NCBI RefSeq assembly: GCF_000331735.1
Contig: NC_020126.1
Location: forward strand, 1,550,001-1,614,000
Origin: Myxococcus stipitatus DSM 14675
Lineage (GTDB): Bacteria > Myxococcota > Myxococcia > Myxococcales > Myxococcaceae
Direction of reading: 5' to 3'
Length of the DNA stretch: 64,000 nt
Part shown: one piece after another, positions 8,876 to 18,261 of the stretch
Position numbering within the stretch: the stretch's first letter is position 1
Layout of the letters: the number at the start of each line of letters is the position of its first letter
Translations under genes and position numbers: made by a program
The notes under the pieces: generated by a model
Told to the model about the DNA's origin: nothing
What the model saw: the letters and a program-made list of their open reading frames with translations, nothing else
Databases searched by the model: none

Positions 8876-10679
8876 GTGTGGCCCCCTTGGCTGTTTGTCA
8901 TGGGCGCGCAGCCTTTCTCGGCGTGCTCGATGGCGTGTCGCCGCCGCTCGAGTACCTCGCGTTCGTTCGCGAGAAGCCCGGGGAGTTGCAGGTGTGCACA
9001 GACGAGCGCGTGCGTGTAGCAGGCGTAGCTCGACGTATTCCGAGCCAGCTCACGAAAGAGCGTGAGCACCTCGGCGTGGGCTTCAGGCGTCGTCTTCGCC
9101 ACCCAGGCCAGCGCGAGCAGCGCTGCCTCCACTGTCCAGTCCATGGGGCCTCGCGCCAAGGTGAGCAACACGCTCCTGCGGCGTGAACCCTCCCAGGCTT
9201 CTTCGCCCCGTGCGATGACGAAGGCCGCTGCCACCTGGATGCGCTGGAGTCAGGTCCATGGCGAGTGCGGCCCCTGTGGCGCTGGTGGATGCACCATGGC
9301 GTGAGCCCACTGCACAGGCCCGTGCTCCGCGCGCACTCCGGCGAGCTCCATGGCCCGCTGCCACCACTGCTCCCCTGGAACGGGAGGGAGGCGAGGCCCG
9401 CGAGCGCCGCCGCCACCTCGGGCGCCGGGCGCGGCACCGCACGCGTGGGACGCGTTCCCGAGTAGCTCCAGCGCGTGAACTCCACGAGCCCACTCGGCAA
9501 CCGCGGGTCGGGCTTCTGGACGTCTCGGACCGAGAGCTCCATCGGGGGGGGGAAGCCTCGCCAGAGTCGATGCAGCTCCCACGCGAGCTGCACACTCGGC
9601 GCCTCGACCCAGCTCGTTGTGAGCGTCAGCGGACCCGAGTCACTCGCCGACGGAGGCTGGAGCACGAAGTGCCGCAACGCATGGATGCCCGCATCCGTGC
9701 GCGAAGGGAGGTAGTCCTCGAAGGCCCTGAGGCGTCGAATCGCCTCCCTCGCGAGCGCCCGAGTCCTGTCATGCCCCGGCCGCGTGTCGTCCAATCGCAG
9801 CAACGTCTCCAGCGCCTCGCGCGACCCCTGCTGAACGAAGCGGTGATACGCCACTGAGGCGGAAGCCCAGGGCTCGCCTGGAAGCTGGCTCAGGATGTCC
9901 TCGTACCAGCGCAGCCCCTCCTCGACGCGGCCCTGCTCACAGCGCATGTCCGCCGCGTCCAGTCGCGTGGAGAGATGGGCCGCGTCATGCTTCAGCGCGA
10001 CCAGATAGGCATCAAGCACCTGGGGAAGCTCGCCGCGCGCGCGATGGATGCCGGCCAGCAGTGTCGCCGTGAGCCATCCCGGCGAACCCGCATGCGCCGA
10101 CCTCGCCACGGCGAGCGCATCGTCCAACCGCCCCAGTCGATGAAGGAGCGTCCCCTGCAACCAGCGCACACCGACATGAGCCGGAGGCCGCGCGACGAGC
10201 ACCTCCGTGATGCGCAAGAGACGCGCGAAGGTGTCCTGGTCCTCGCGCGCGGACTTGGACAGGACGGAGCTCAACAGTGCGGCCGCTGTGTCAGGGGCAA
10301 CCGACTCGGCCGCCCCCGGAGTCTCCAGCCACGCGATTCCCCACCGCGCGAAGTCCGCATCGGGCTTGGTCCTGGCCACTTGCGCGAACAGTTCCAGCGC
10401 GGGCTGTGTCCTGGCACTCCGCGCGAGAAACCACGCATGGACCGCGGCCGTCGCGAAGGACACTCGACCATCGACGGGCACATAGAGCAGGGGCTCGGGG
10501 CCCGAGGCACGCGCGAGCTTCTCCAGCAACGCCAACCACTCCACCCGCTCCGCATCCGCGCCCAATGCGCAACCGAGGTGGAACGCCGCATGGGCGAAGT
10601 CGCTCGCGGTGAGTGCCTCGGCGGCGAAGGAGGCAGCCTGCTCGGGCGTGGATTGGAGCGAAGCGTGTGAGCAGTCCAT
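8872..10679 (-). pseudogene. TPR/HEAT-like protein gene, interrupted by one frameshift and one in-frame stop
   Basis: From ATG 10679 the frame codes for TPR-like helices (MDCSHASLQSTPEQAASFAAEA onward) up to the residues ASLPFQG near 9376. The sensible reading then continues in another frame (GEQWWQRAMELAG) as if one base were missing from the C4 run at 9372-9375. In that second frame a TGA occurs at 9250-9252, after which coding clearly resumes (LQRIQVAAAFVIARGEEAWEG) with HEAT-like helices to TGA 8872-8874. The total length of 1808 nt is one short of 603 codons, as expected for a single-base deletion. Two lesions suggest real decay, although the first lies in a homopolymer and could be a sequence error. 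Function unknown; coupled to the next gene by GTGA. Confidence 0.65.
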
Positions 10680-10681
10680 GA

Positions 10682-10703
10682 ACGGGCCAGAAGCCTAGCC
10701 CGT
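10682..10703 (-). terminator. Hairpin after the arylamine N-acetyltransferase gene
   Basis: ACGGGC at 10682-10687 and GCCCGT at 10698-10703 form a 6-bp stem with a 10-nt loop, just after the acetyltransferase stop and before the next minus-strand start. No T-run follows. Confidence 0.4.
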
Positions 10704-10735
10704 CAGTTCCCTGGATGCATGGACACCCCCGCCCC

Positions 10736-11476
10736 TCAAAGCTGGATGCCGAAGTGCTCCGCGAGGGCCCGCGCTCGGGCCTCCTCCTCCACGGGCACCT
10801 CCTGCTTCTCTTGGCCTTGTGTCAGCACGAGCGCGCCCTCCTTGAGGGTGACGCGGCCGCTCGGCGTGGCTCGCGTACACAACCGCTTCTGCGTGAAGAA
10901 CGAGTCCGGCGCGGTCTGGTGGTAGTGGCACATGCCGGTGAAGTCGCCCAGCGCTCGAGGCACGAGCGAGAGCGAGTACTGCGCCTCCCATCCCGCCCCC
11001 AGGTCACGCCAGAGGATGAGCCGCTCCCCCTCGGGAACGAGCCGGAAGTCGTGCCCGCAGCGCGTCTGCACTCCGCGGTCATCCAGGCGCAGGGGCTCCA
11101 GGAATCCATCTCCGAAGCCCACGTCCACCAACCAGCGCTCGCCGCCGTCCTCCACCTGGAGCGTCAGGTGGTCGAACTCGGGGCCGAAGGTTCCGTTCTT
11201 CTGCTCCGAGGCCACTTGCGCGGACAGCGGCGTCACCGCGTAGCCGCGCGAGGCGAGCAGTCGCGAGAACAAGCCATTGAGCTCGTAGCAGAACCCGCCG
11301 CGCCGACGCGCGACGATCTTGTCGAACAGCGAGTCCACATCGAGCCGGATGGGTCGGCCCAGGTGGATGTCCAGGTTCTCGAAGGGGACCGACTCCAGAT
11401 GGGCGCGGTGCAGCGCGGCCAGCGATGCATCCGGCCAGGCACCGATGCGTTCGAGATAGCGGCCAGCGTCGAACAT
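10736..11476 (-). CDS. nat: Arylamine N-acetyltransferase
   Basis: Transfers acetyl from acetyl-CoA to arylamines or hydrazines in the cytoplasm. At 246 residues it is slightly shorter than typical (about 275). The catalytic triad is intact: Cys in RRGGFCYELNGLF (near 69), His in FDHLTLQ (near 107), Asp in VDVGFGD (near 122). The start at 11476 (MFDAGRYLERIG) matches the usual N-terminus of the family; the frame is open 20 codons further but that stretch is arginine/proline-rich and unlike the family. No strong ribosome binding site is visible. A strong terminator separates it from the aminopeptidase gene upstream. Confidence 0.93.
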   Translation of the reverse strand: MFDAGRYLERIGAWPDASLAALHRAHLESVPFENLDIHLGRPIRLDVDSLFDKIVARRRGGFCYELNGLFSRLLASRGYAVTPLSAQVASEQKNGTFGPEFDHLTLQVEDGGERWLVDVGFGDGFLEPLRLDDRGVQTRCGHDFRLVPEGERLILWRDLGAGWEAQYSLSLVPRALGDFTGMCHYHQTAPDSFFTQKRLCTRATPSGRVTLKEGALVLTQGQEKQEVPVEEEARARALAEHFGIQL

Positions 11477-11545
11477 GGCACTGATGTAGCGCGCTCGAGC
11501 CCGGCGGGTACACGGCCTGCCGGGTGGGAAGTCCAAGGGACGACG

Positions 11546-11583
11546 AAAAGGGAGGCTCCCCTCGGTGGAAGGAGGGGAGCCTC
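11546..11583 (-). terminator. Rho-independent terminator of the M1 aminopeptidase gene
   Basis: A perfect 12-bp stem (11552-11563 with 11572-11583, GAGGCTCCCCTC) with an 8-nt loop lies just past the aminopeptidase stop. On the minus strand it is followed by CCC then TTTT (11546-11549). It is the most canonical terminator in the window. Confidence 0.85.
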
Positions 11584-11590
11584 GCGCGCC

Positions 11591-14296
11591 TCAGCGGGGC
11601 AGCCGGCTCAAGAAGGACTGCACGCTGGGGCGATGGATGCGGTCCGCCTCGACGCACAGGCGGACGGTCTCCAGCGCCTGGGCATAGGCGTGAGGCGCGC
11701 CCTCCAGCTTCGCCACGCGGGGGCCCAGGAACGCCTCCAGCTCCGCGCGCCGGGTGTCATCGCAGAGCTGGCCGGTGAACCCCACGATGGTGCCCAGGTC
11801 GTCCGAGCGCACCCGCGCCGCCATCGCGTCGAAGTTCTCGCGGAAGTACTTCCACGCCGCCTCGCGGGAATCCACCTTGTAGAACGACACGCCCAGGAGC
11901 TTGTACGTGTCGCGCAGCTCGAACTCGCCGCCGTTCACCAGGCCCAGGGACTCTTGCACCAGCGCCGGGTCCGTGAAGAACGCGAGCGGGAAGAGCAGCT
12001 CGAGGCGCTCATTGTGGTCCTTCGCCTTGCGCGCCTGCGCCAGGAGCAAGTCGAACAGCGAGCGGTCCGAGGTCCGCGCGGCCACCCTCAGCGCCAGGGG
12101 CGCGGCCTCCGGGCTGACGCTGTCGCGCTTGTCCAGCCAGGCGCGCGCGAGCTTCTGCGCATCGCGAACCAGGGCCGCGTCGTCCCCCAACCCCGCCGCC
12201 AGACTGAGCAGCAACGAGCGCATCTGCTTCACCTCGTCGGTGTCACCCGGGCGAGGCTGCCACCCCAGCGCCCGGGCGCGAGGCCCGTAGAGTCGGCCCA
12301 CCCAGGCGCGGAAGCGAGTGCGCTCGGCCGGCGTGAGCTGGTCCTGCTGCACCAGCCCGAGGAGGTTGGAGCCATAGGCGACGATGGTGCGGTTCGAGTC
12401 CGTCGCCGTGCCCGGCACCAGCTTCAGCGCCTCACCGAGCGGCAGGTCTCCCCGGCGCGCCGCGGCCTCCGCGTCCGAGAGCAGCGACAGCCGCTCGGAG
12501 ACACTCAGCGTCCCCTGGGGCGCGGCCAGCACCTGGGTGAGCTGCTGGGACGTGTAGCTGGAGCGGTAGTAGCCCGTGCCGCCCGCGTTGAGCAGCACCC
12601 ACTGGGGGCAGCTGTCGAGGGGCAGCTCCAGCGCTCCCGTGCGCTCGGAGAGCATCTGGCAGACGCGCGTGTCGCCCTTGCGGCCACCGGCGCGCACGCA
12701 CACGGGGATGGACCACGTCTGCGCGGTGGAGGCCGTGGAGCCCGCGGGCACGTAGCGCTCCTGCGACAGCTCGAGCCTGGGGGCCTTGCCCGTCTCGCAC
12801 TGGAGCTTGGCGGACACACGCGGCACACCCGCCTGGTCGATGAAGGTCCGGAAGGAGCGGGCGAGGTCCGGCCCGGCGGCCTCGGCAATCGTGCCGGCGA
12901 AGTCATCGGCCGTCACCGTGCTCCACGCGTGCTTGCGGACATGGAGGCGGAGCATGTCGCGCATCTTCTCCGGACCCATCCACGCCTCGAGCATGTCGAG
13001 GAGGGCCGCTCCCTTGGCGTAGGTGGTGGAGTTGTCGAACGCTCCGAGGACCGCGTCGTGCGTCGTCGCCGGCTTGCGCACCGGCAGCGTGGAGGCGAGC
13101 GCGTCCGTCTCCATGGCGGCCATCCGGTTGCCGCTGCTGGCGTCCTGCCCATAGCCCCAGCGCGCGTCGAAGCCGTCCATCTGCTTGCGGTCCAGCCACG
13201 AGGTCAGCGACTCGTTGAGCCAGATGTCATCCCACCAGTGGCAGGTGGCGATGTTGCCGAACCAGTAGTGCCCCAGCTCGTGGCCCGCGATGTGGACGTA
13301 GTGCCTGCGGCGCTGAATCGTCTCCTCGCCGGGCTTGATGAGCGTCAGGGGCTGGCCCAGCGCGACGAGGCCCGGGTGCTCCATGGTGCCCCAGTAGCGC
13401 GGCACCACCGCGACATCCAACTTCTCGTAGGGGTAGGACTGGTCGAAGAAGTCCTCCAGCACGGAGACGATGCGCGGCGTGACGCTGGCGGCGTAGGCCG
13501 TCTCGGGGCCTCGGCCCTTGGGGACGATGAAGCGCAGCGGCGCCTTGTTGCGTCCCGCGGTGCCCGCGTCCACCACGTCGAACGGACCCACCATGAAGGC
13601 GACGAGGTAGCTGGGCATCGGCTTGCTGTCGATGAAGGTGACGCGCTGGAGCCCACCGGGCAGCGCCTCCTTCGACTCGATGGCGTGGTTGGCCAGCGCG
13701 ACGTCCGTGTCCTTCACCGTGAAGCGCAGCTTCCAGGGCACCTTGAAGCCCGGCTCGTCGAAGCACGGGAAGGCGCGGCGCGCGTCCACCGGCTCGAAGA
13801 ACGTGTAGAAGTAGTCGTGACCGCCCTCCGCCACGGAGTAGAGGCCCTGGCTGCGCTCACGGTCGACCTTGCCGCTGAACGAGATGACGATGCGCGCCTT
13901 GCCCGGGGTCAGCGTCTCCGGGAGGAGCAAGCCCAGCCGTCCCTCGCTCGCGGTGACGGGCTTCGCGTCGAGCGTGCGGGCTCCCGCTTCGATGCGCGCC
14001 GAGCTCACCTCCAGGTCCTGGCCGTGCAGCCAGACCTGGCGCACCGGCTCGCGCACGTCGACCTCGACGGTGACGGTGCCGGAGAAGGTCTGCTCCGTGG
14101 AGATGAGCTTCAGGTCCAGCGTGTAGTGGGTGGGCCGGACGGTGTCGGGCAGCCGCAGCGCGGGGGGCTGGGCTTCGGGCCACTGGGGTGTCGCGGCCAC
14201 CGAGGCCGCGGGCGTGGACGGCGCCGCGGGCTCGGGAGCGTGGGTGCAATGCAGTGAGACCAACGCGGGGACGAGGAGGAGGGGGGACCAGCGCAT
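11591..14296 (-). CDS. M1-family zinc aminopeptidase, exported
   Basis: A 901-residue aminopeptidase that removes N-terminal residues from peptides, resembling PepN and ERAP relatives. The zinc site is complete: HELGHYWFGN near residue 336 with the third ligand in WLNESLTSW near 357. The substrate-binding GxMEN loop reads GTMEHPG near 302. The N-terminus (MRWSPLLLVPALVSLHCTHAPEP) is hydrophobic with a cysteine near 17, so secretion, perhaps as a lipoprotein, is likely; the alanine/proline-rich stretch after it would be the linker. An ERAP1-like helical C-terminus follows the catalytic part. A role in digesting peptides outside the cytoplasm would suit a predatory or saprophytic bacterium. Confidence 0.93.
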   Translation of the reverse strand: MRWSPLLLVPALVSLHCTHAPEPAAPSTPAASVAATPQWPEAQPPALRLPDTVRPTHYTLDLKLISTEQTFSGTVTVEVDVREPVRQVWLHGQDLEVSSARIEAGARTLDAKPVTASEGRLGLLLPETLTPGKARIVISFSGKVDRERSQGLYSVAEGGHDYFYTFFEPVDARRAFPCFDEPGFKVPWKLRFTVKDTDVALANHAIESKEALPGGLQRVTFIDSKPMPSYLVAFMVGPFDVVDAGTAGRNKAPLRFIVPKGRGPETAYAASVTPRIVSVLEDFFDQSYPYEKLDVAVVPRYWGTMEHPGLVALGQPLTLIKPGEETIQRRRHYVHIAGHELGHYWFGNIATCHWWDDIWLNESLTSWLDRKQMDGFDARWGYGQDASSGNRMAAMETDALASTLPVRKPATTHDAVLGAFDNSTTYAKGAALLDMLEAWMGPEKMRDMLRLHVRKHAWSTVTADDFAGTIAEAAGPDLARSFRTFIDQAGVPRVSAKLQCETGKAPRLELSQERYVPAGSTASTAQTWSIPVCVRAGGRKGDTRVCQMLSERTGALELPLDSCPQWVLLNAGGTGYYRSSYTSQQLTQVLAAPQGTLSVSERLSLLSDAEAAARRGDLPLGEALKLVPGTATDSNRTIVAYGSNLLGLVQQDQLTPAERTRFRAWVGRLYGPRARALGWQPRPGDTDEVKQMRSLLLSLAAGLGDDAALVRDAQKLARAWLDKRDSVSPEAAPLALRVAARTSDRSLFDLLLAQARKAKDHNERLELLFPLAFFTDPALVQESLGLVNGGEFELRDTYKLLGVSFYKVDSREAAWKYFRENFDAMAARVRSDDLGTIVGFTGQLCDDTRRAELEAFLGPRVAKLEGAPHAYAQALETVRLCVEADRIHRPSVQSFLSRLPR

Positions 14297-14309
14297 CCCG
14301 CGAGGCTAC

Positions 14310-14343
14310 CGCGCCCTTCGTGTTTGGCTACCACGAGGGCGCG
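14310..14343 (-). terminator. Hairpin downstream of the beta-propeller gene
   Basis: CGCGCCCTTCGTG (14310-14322) pairs with CACGAGGGCGCG (14332-14343) with one bulged base and a 9-nt loop. It lies between the stop of the SBBP gene and the start of the aminopeptidase gene. There is no T-run. Confidence 0.45.
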
Positions 14344-14400
14344 GCGGGAATGCTTCGGTGACTCCTCGGTTGCCACCTGTTCCGGAAGCGGACGCCTGTC

Positions 14401-15678
14401 TCAGAAGCGGGCAAGGAACGCGTCGAAGCTGCCCGCGTTCGTGTTGCCGCTCAGGCCGCCATAAGTGGAGCCGGTGACGTAGGCGTTGCCCGAGGCATCC
14501 ACCGCCACTCCGCGCGCGGAGTCGGGGGCCGAGGTACCCAGGGTGCGCGTGCCCAGCTTGAGGCCCGCGGCGTCGAACCGGGTGAAGAACGCATCCTGCG
14601 CGCCCGCGTAGGGGTTCCCGTCCAGCGCGTTCGTCGTGTAGCCGGCCACCTGCACGGTGCCGTCGGCGGCGACCGCGACGCCAAACGCATAGTCGGGCTG
14701 CGAGCCGCCGAGCATCCGGGTCCACAACTGGTTGGCCACGGAGCTGTACTTGGCCACGAAGACGTCCACGGTGCCGTTGTTGGCCGGGCCGCCGGGGAAG
14801 GTGCCGAACGTCTCGCCCACGACGTAGATGGAGCCATCCGCGCTCACGGCCACGCCGCGCGCGTCCTCGAGCTCGGAGGTGTCATCCTGGCGGGCCCACT
14901 GCTGGACGCCCAGGATGTTGAGCTTCATGAGGAACAGGTCCGTGCCCGACGCGGGCGTGCCGGAGCCGCCGAACGCGCCGGACGTGTTCCCCACGACGTA
15001 CACCTGGTGGTCGGCCGTCACCGCGATGCCGCGCGCGATGTCGCTCTCCACCGTGCCGTACTGGTTGAGCCAGTAGGGGTTGCCGCCCGTGTCGTAGAGC
15101 GCCACGACGACGTCGTAGTTGTTGGGGTTGCCGCCGTTGGCGAAGCTGCCGCCGGTGTAGCCGGAGAGGTAGAGCGTGTCGTCCGCGCCCAGGGCGAGGC
15201 CCGTGCCGAAGTCATCCATCTGCGTGCCGTTCTGACGCAGCCACTGCCGGTTGCCCTGGGCGTCGAACTGGGTGACGAAGAAGTCGAAGCCGCCCGCGTT
15301 CGTGAAGAAGTCGAAGCCGCCCGAGGTGTGGCCCGCGACGTACACGTTGCCGTTCGCGTCGGCGACCACGGCCGTGGCGCGCTCCTCCCCCGCGGTGCCC
15401 AACTGCTGGACCCACTGCAGGGCGCCCGCGGTGGTGTACTTGGCGACGAAGACGTCCATGCCGCCCGCCTTCGGCTGCGAACCGAGCTGGCTGGAGGTGT
15501 GGCCCACCACATAGACGCTGTCACCCGAGACGGCGACCGCCTGGGCCTGCTCATCGAGGTTGGCGCCGAGCTGGCGCACCCAGGACGGGGCGGGGACCTG
15601 CGCCTCGGCGGCGAGGGGCATTCCTACCGCGCAGACGGCGCCAGCGAGGGCGAACGTGCTCAACAGGGGGTGTCTCAT
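14401..15678 (-). CDS. SBBP-repeat beta-propeller protein, secreted
   Basis: A 425-residue protein with a clear signal peptide (MRHPLLSTFALAGAVCAVGMPLAAEAQ) followed by about seven repeats of roughly 55 residues. Each carries the SBBP signature: a GNVYVAGHTSG-like strand, then DVFVAKYTTAGALQW, then a QLGT-type turn. The protein ends in Phe shortly after the last blade (FLARF). SBBP proteins are usually extracellular or surface beta-propellers of unknown partner. No catalytic motif is present. The 240-bp region upstream has an AT-richer stretch that may hold the promoter. Confidence 0.88.
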   Translation of the reverse strand: MRHPLLSTFALAGAVCAVGMPLAAEAQVPAPSWVRQLGANLDEQAQAVAVSGDSVYVVGHTSSQLGSQPKAGGMDVFVAKYTTAGALQWVQQLGTAGEERATAVVADANGNVYVAGHTSGGFDFFTNAGGFDFFVTQFDAQGNRQWLRQNGTQMDDFGTGLALGADDTLYLSGYTGGSFANGGNPNNYDVVVALYDTGGNPYWLNQYGTVESDIARGIAVTADHQVYVVGNTSGAFGGSGTPASGTDLFLMKLNILGVQQWARQDDTSELEDARGVAVSADGSIYVVGETFGTFPGGPANNGTVDVFVAKYSSVANQLWTRMLGGSQPDYAFGVAVAADGTVQVAGYTTNALDGNPYAGAQDAFFTRFDAAGLKLGTRTLGTSAPDSARGVAVDASGNAYVTGSTYGGLSGNTNAGSFDAFLARF

Positions 15679-15873
15679 CTTGGACTCCAGTGCTCAGTCG
15701 GGGGCTGAGCCGTGACGCGCGAGGGACGACGCTCGTCCCGCGTCCAGGTGAAGTCTATCGCCACGGCAAGTATTCAAGACCACGGGATGGCCTTGCGTGG
15801 AAAGTGGGTAATGAAAGACACGCAGGGGTCTGTGATTGCCCTGGTCTGAGTTTTTGTTGACCCGGTTGCAGAT

Positions 15874-15909
15874 GACGCGGCGTGGCGGGTGGTGCGCCCG
15901 CGCCGCGTC
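15874..15909 (-). terminator. Hairpin after comF
   Basis: GACGCGGCG (15874-15882) pairs with CGCCGCGTC (15901-15909), and a second inner pairing GCGGG/CCCGC extends the stem. It lies directly after the comF stop. No T-run is present on the minus strand. Confidence 0.5.
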
Positions 15910-15918
15910 CTGCCCCGC

Positions 15919-16644
15919 TCAGGTCAGCGTGAAGGCGCGGGCGAGCGTCAGCACTTCCACGCGAGAGGCCCCCGCCGCGCTCAAGGCCGTGGCGGCGGCG
16001 CGAGCGGTGGCTCCCGTGGTGAAGACATCGTCGAGCAGCAGCACGTCGCGGTCGGCGACATCGGTGGTGGCACGGAAGGCCCCGTCGACGTTGTCGGCGC
16101 GGGCCTCTTCGCTCAGTCCCACCTGGCGCTGGGTCTCCCGCGTCCGGGTGAGCCACCCCACGGGCGCCTCGTGGCCCAGGTGCTTCGCCAGCGCGCCCGC
16201 GAGGAGCTGGGCCTGGTCGTACTTGCGCGCACGGTAGCGGCGGGTGTGCAGCGGCAGCGCCACCACGAGGGTGGGGGCGTGGGTGAGGAAGCTTCGCGCC
16301 TCGGCCGCGAGCAGCTCCCCGAGGGGCGCGGCCAGCTCCGGCCGGTCCTCGTACTTGAAGCGGTGGATGGCGCGGGAGACGGGCCCCTCGTGCGCGAAGG
16401 GGGCCCAGGCTCGGGAGAAGGGCGGCGGCGAGGCGCGGCAGCGCGGGCAGGTGGCCCCGGGAAAGGTGCCGGGCTCGGCGCAGGTGCGACAGCAGGCGGG
16501 GGGCAGGCGCTCCACCGCCGTGTCGCAGGACTCACAGAAGAAGGCCCCGGGGCCGGGCAGCACCCGCGCGCAGGCGATGCACGCGGGGGGATAGAGCACG
16601 TCCAGCAGGGCCTTCAGCACGACGACTCGCTCAAGGCAGGACAC
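15919..16644 (-). CDS. comF: ComF-family phosphoribosyltransferase-like protein
   Basis: A 241-residue ComF homologue, linked in other bacteria to DNA uptake. The N-terminal half holds paired cysteines of a zinc ribbon (CIACARVL, CESC, CRTC, CPRC). The C-terminal half holds the PRPP loop VLLLDDVFTTGATARA. The likely start is GTG 16644 (MSCLERVVV), overlapping the end of gpmI by 14 nt, so the two are probably co-translated. A GTG eight codons later (16620) is an alternative. The pairing with gpmI looks like simple operon packing rather than a pathway link. Confidence 0.9.
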   Translation of the reverse strand: MSCLERVVVLKALLDVLYPPACIACARVLPGPGAFFCESCDTAVERLPPACCRTCAEPGTFPGATCPRCRASPPPFSRAWAPFAHEGPVSRAIHRFKYEDRPELAAPLGELLAAEARSFLTHAPTLVVALPLHTRRYRARKYDQAQLLAGALAKHLGHEAPVGWLTRTRETQRQVGLSEEARADNVDGAFRATTDVADRDVLLLDDVFTTGATARAAATALSAAGASRVEVLTLARAFTLT

Positions 16645-18172
16645 CCATCCGGTTCATCTCCTTCGACTGGGGCAGGCCCATCACCTTGCACAGGGTGGGG
16701 GCGATGTCCGCGAGGATGCCAGGGCGCAGCTTCTGTCCCCGGAAGGCCGGGTGGATGAGGTGGAAGGGCACCGGGTTGAGCGTGTGCGCCGTGTGCGGCT
16801 CGCCCGTGACGGGGTCCACCATCTGCTCGCAGTTGCCGTGGTCCGCGGAGATGGCCAGCACCCAGCCATTGCGCTCACACGCCTTGCCGAGCACGCCCAG
16901 GCACTCGTCCACCACGCGCACCGCCTGCATGGCCGCGTCCAGCCGGCCGCTGTGGCCCACCATGTCCGGGTTGGCGAAGTTCGCGAGCGCGAAGTCATAC
17001 GTGCCCGAGTCCAGCCGCTTCACCAGCTCCGCCGTCACCTCGCGCGCGGACATCTCCGGCTTCAAGTCGTAGGTCTTCACGTCGCGCGGGCTGGGCACGA
17101 GGAAGCGGTCCTCACCGGGGTAGACGACCTCGCGTCCGCCGTTGAAGAAGAACGTCACGTGCGCGTACTTCTCCGTCTCCGCCGTGCGGAACTGGCGCAG
17201 CCCCTGGCGCGACAGCAGCTCCGGGAAGATGTCCTGCGGCTGGTCCGGACCAAAGGCCACGGGCAGGTCGAACGTCTCGTCGTACTGGGTCATGCAGACG
17301 TAGCGCCCCAGCCGCAGCCCGCCTCGGTCGAACTCCTTGAAGCTCGGGTACGCCAGCGCCTGGGTCAGCTCCCGCGCGCGGTCCGCCCGGAAGTTGAAGA
17401 ACAGCACCGTGTCGCCGTCCTGGATGCGGCCCACCGGGGTGCCGTCTCCGTTGGCGATGAGGGTGGGCTTCACGAACTCGTCGGTGACCTTCTCCGCGTA
17501 CGACGCGCGGATGGCGCTCAGCGCGTCCGGCGCCTTGGGGCCCTGGCCGTGCACCAGCGCCTCATAGGCGAGCTGCACCCGGTCCCACCGCTTGTCGCGG
17601 TCCATGGCGTAGTAGCGCCCGCTCACCGTGGCGATGCGGCCCGCCTGCGTCTCGTGGAGGAAGCGCTCCAACTGCTCCACGTAGCCCAGCGCGCTCTGCG
17701 GCGGCGTGTCGCGTCCATCCAGGAACGCATGCACGTAGACGTGGGCAACACCTCGCTCGCGCGCGGCCCGCAGCAGGGCGAACAGGTGGTCCATCGACGA
17801 GTGCACACCGCCGGGCGACACCAATCCCAGCAGGTGCAGCGCCTTGCCGTCCGCCTTCACGCCGTCCATCGCCGCGCGCAGCACCGGGTTCTGCGCCAGC
17901 TCCCCGGACTCCACCGCGCGGTTGATGCGCACCAGGTCCTGGTAGACGATTCGGCCCGCGCCGATGTTGGTGTGGCCCACCTCCGAGTTGCCCATCTGCC
18001 CCTCGGGCAGGCCCACGGCCAGGCCGGAGGTCGCCAGCTCGGTGAAGGGATAGGGGCTCGTCAGCTTGTCGAGGTGCGGCGTTCCGGCCAGGAGGATGGC
18101 ATTCGCCTCGCGCTCGTGGCGGATGCCCCAGCCGTCCAGGATGCAGAGCAGGACCTTGTGTGCGGGAGTCAT
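16631..18172 (-). CDS. gpmI: 2,3-bisphosphoglycerate-independent phosphoglycerate mutase
   Basis: Interconverts 3- and 2-phosphoglycerate in glycolysis and gluconeogenesis using a manganese-dependent phosphoserine mechanism. Its 513 residues match the family. The alkaline-phosphatase-fold metal site opens with LCILDGWGI; the phosphoryl-carrying serine is in MGNSEVGHTNIG (near 62); the DGRDTPP and SADHGNCEQM motifs follow. Start ATG 18172 gives the standard N-terminus. comF overlaps its 3' end by 14 nt. Together with pckG in this window it supports gluconeogenic flux, as expected for an amino-acid-consuming organism. Confidence 0.97.
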   Translation of the reverse strand: MTPAHKVLLCILDGWGIRHEREANAILLAGTPHLDKLTSPYPFTELATSGLAVGLPEGQMGNSEVGHTNIGAGRIVYQDLVRINRAVESGELAQNPVLRAAMDGVKADGKALHLLGLVSPGGVHSSMDHLFALLRAARERGVAHVYVHAFLDGRDTPPQSALGYVEQLERFLHETQAGRIATVSGRYYAMDRDKRWDRVQLAYEALVHGQGPKAPDALSAIRASYAEKVTDEFVKPTLIANGDGTPVGRIQDGDTVLFFNFRADRARELTQALAYPSFKEFDRGGLRLGRYVCMTQYDETFDLPVAFGPDQPQDIFPELLSRQGLRQFRTAETEKYAHVTFFFNGGREVVYPGEDRFLVPSPRDVKTYDLKPEMSAREVTAELVKRLDSGTYDFALANFANPDMVGHSGRLDAAMQAVRVVDECLGVLGKACERNGWVLAISADHGNCEQMVDPVTGEPHTAHTLNPVPFHLIHPAFRGQKLRPGILADIAPTLCKVMGLPQSKEMNRMGVLP

Positions 18173-18211
18173 GCCCGAACCCTAACCACGCGGGCGCCGG
18201 ACACAGAGGGC

Positions 18212-18244
18212 AAAAAGCAGGGGGCCGCCCCGTTTCCAGGCCCC
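18212..18244 (-). terminator. Terminator of the rtcB-like gene
   Basis: On the minus strand GGGGCC (18239-18244 side) pairs with GGCCCC (18221-18226 side), followed by CTGC and a run of five T (18212-18216). It lies between the RtcB-type stop and the gpmI start. Confidence 0.65.
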
Positions 18245-18261
18245 GGGGAGGGTGGGCCGCG

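Noticed and set aside
10715..14257. Very long plus-strand frame opposite the acetyltransferase and aminopeptidase
   Set aside because: It is antisense to two well-supported genes, of low-complexity composition (His, Arg, Leu, Val), with no domain.
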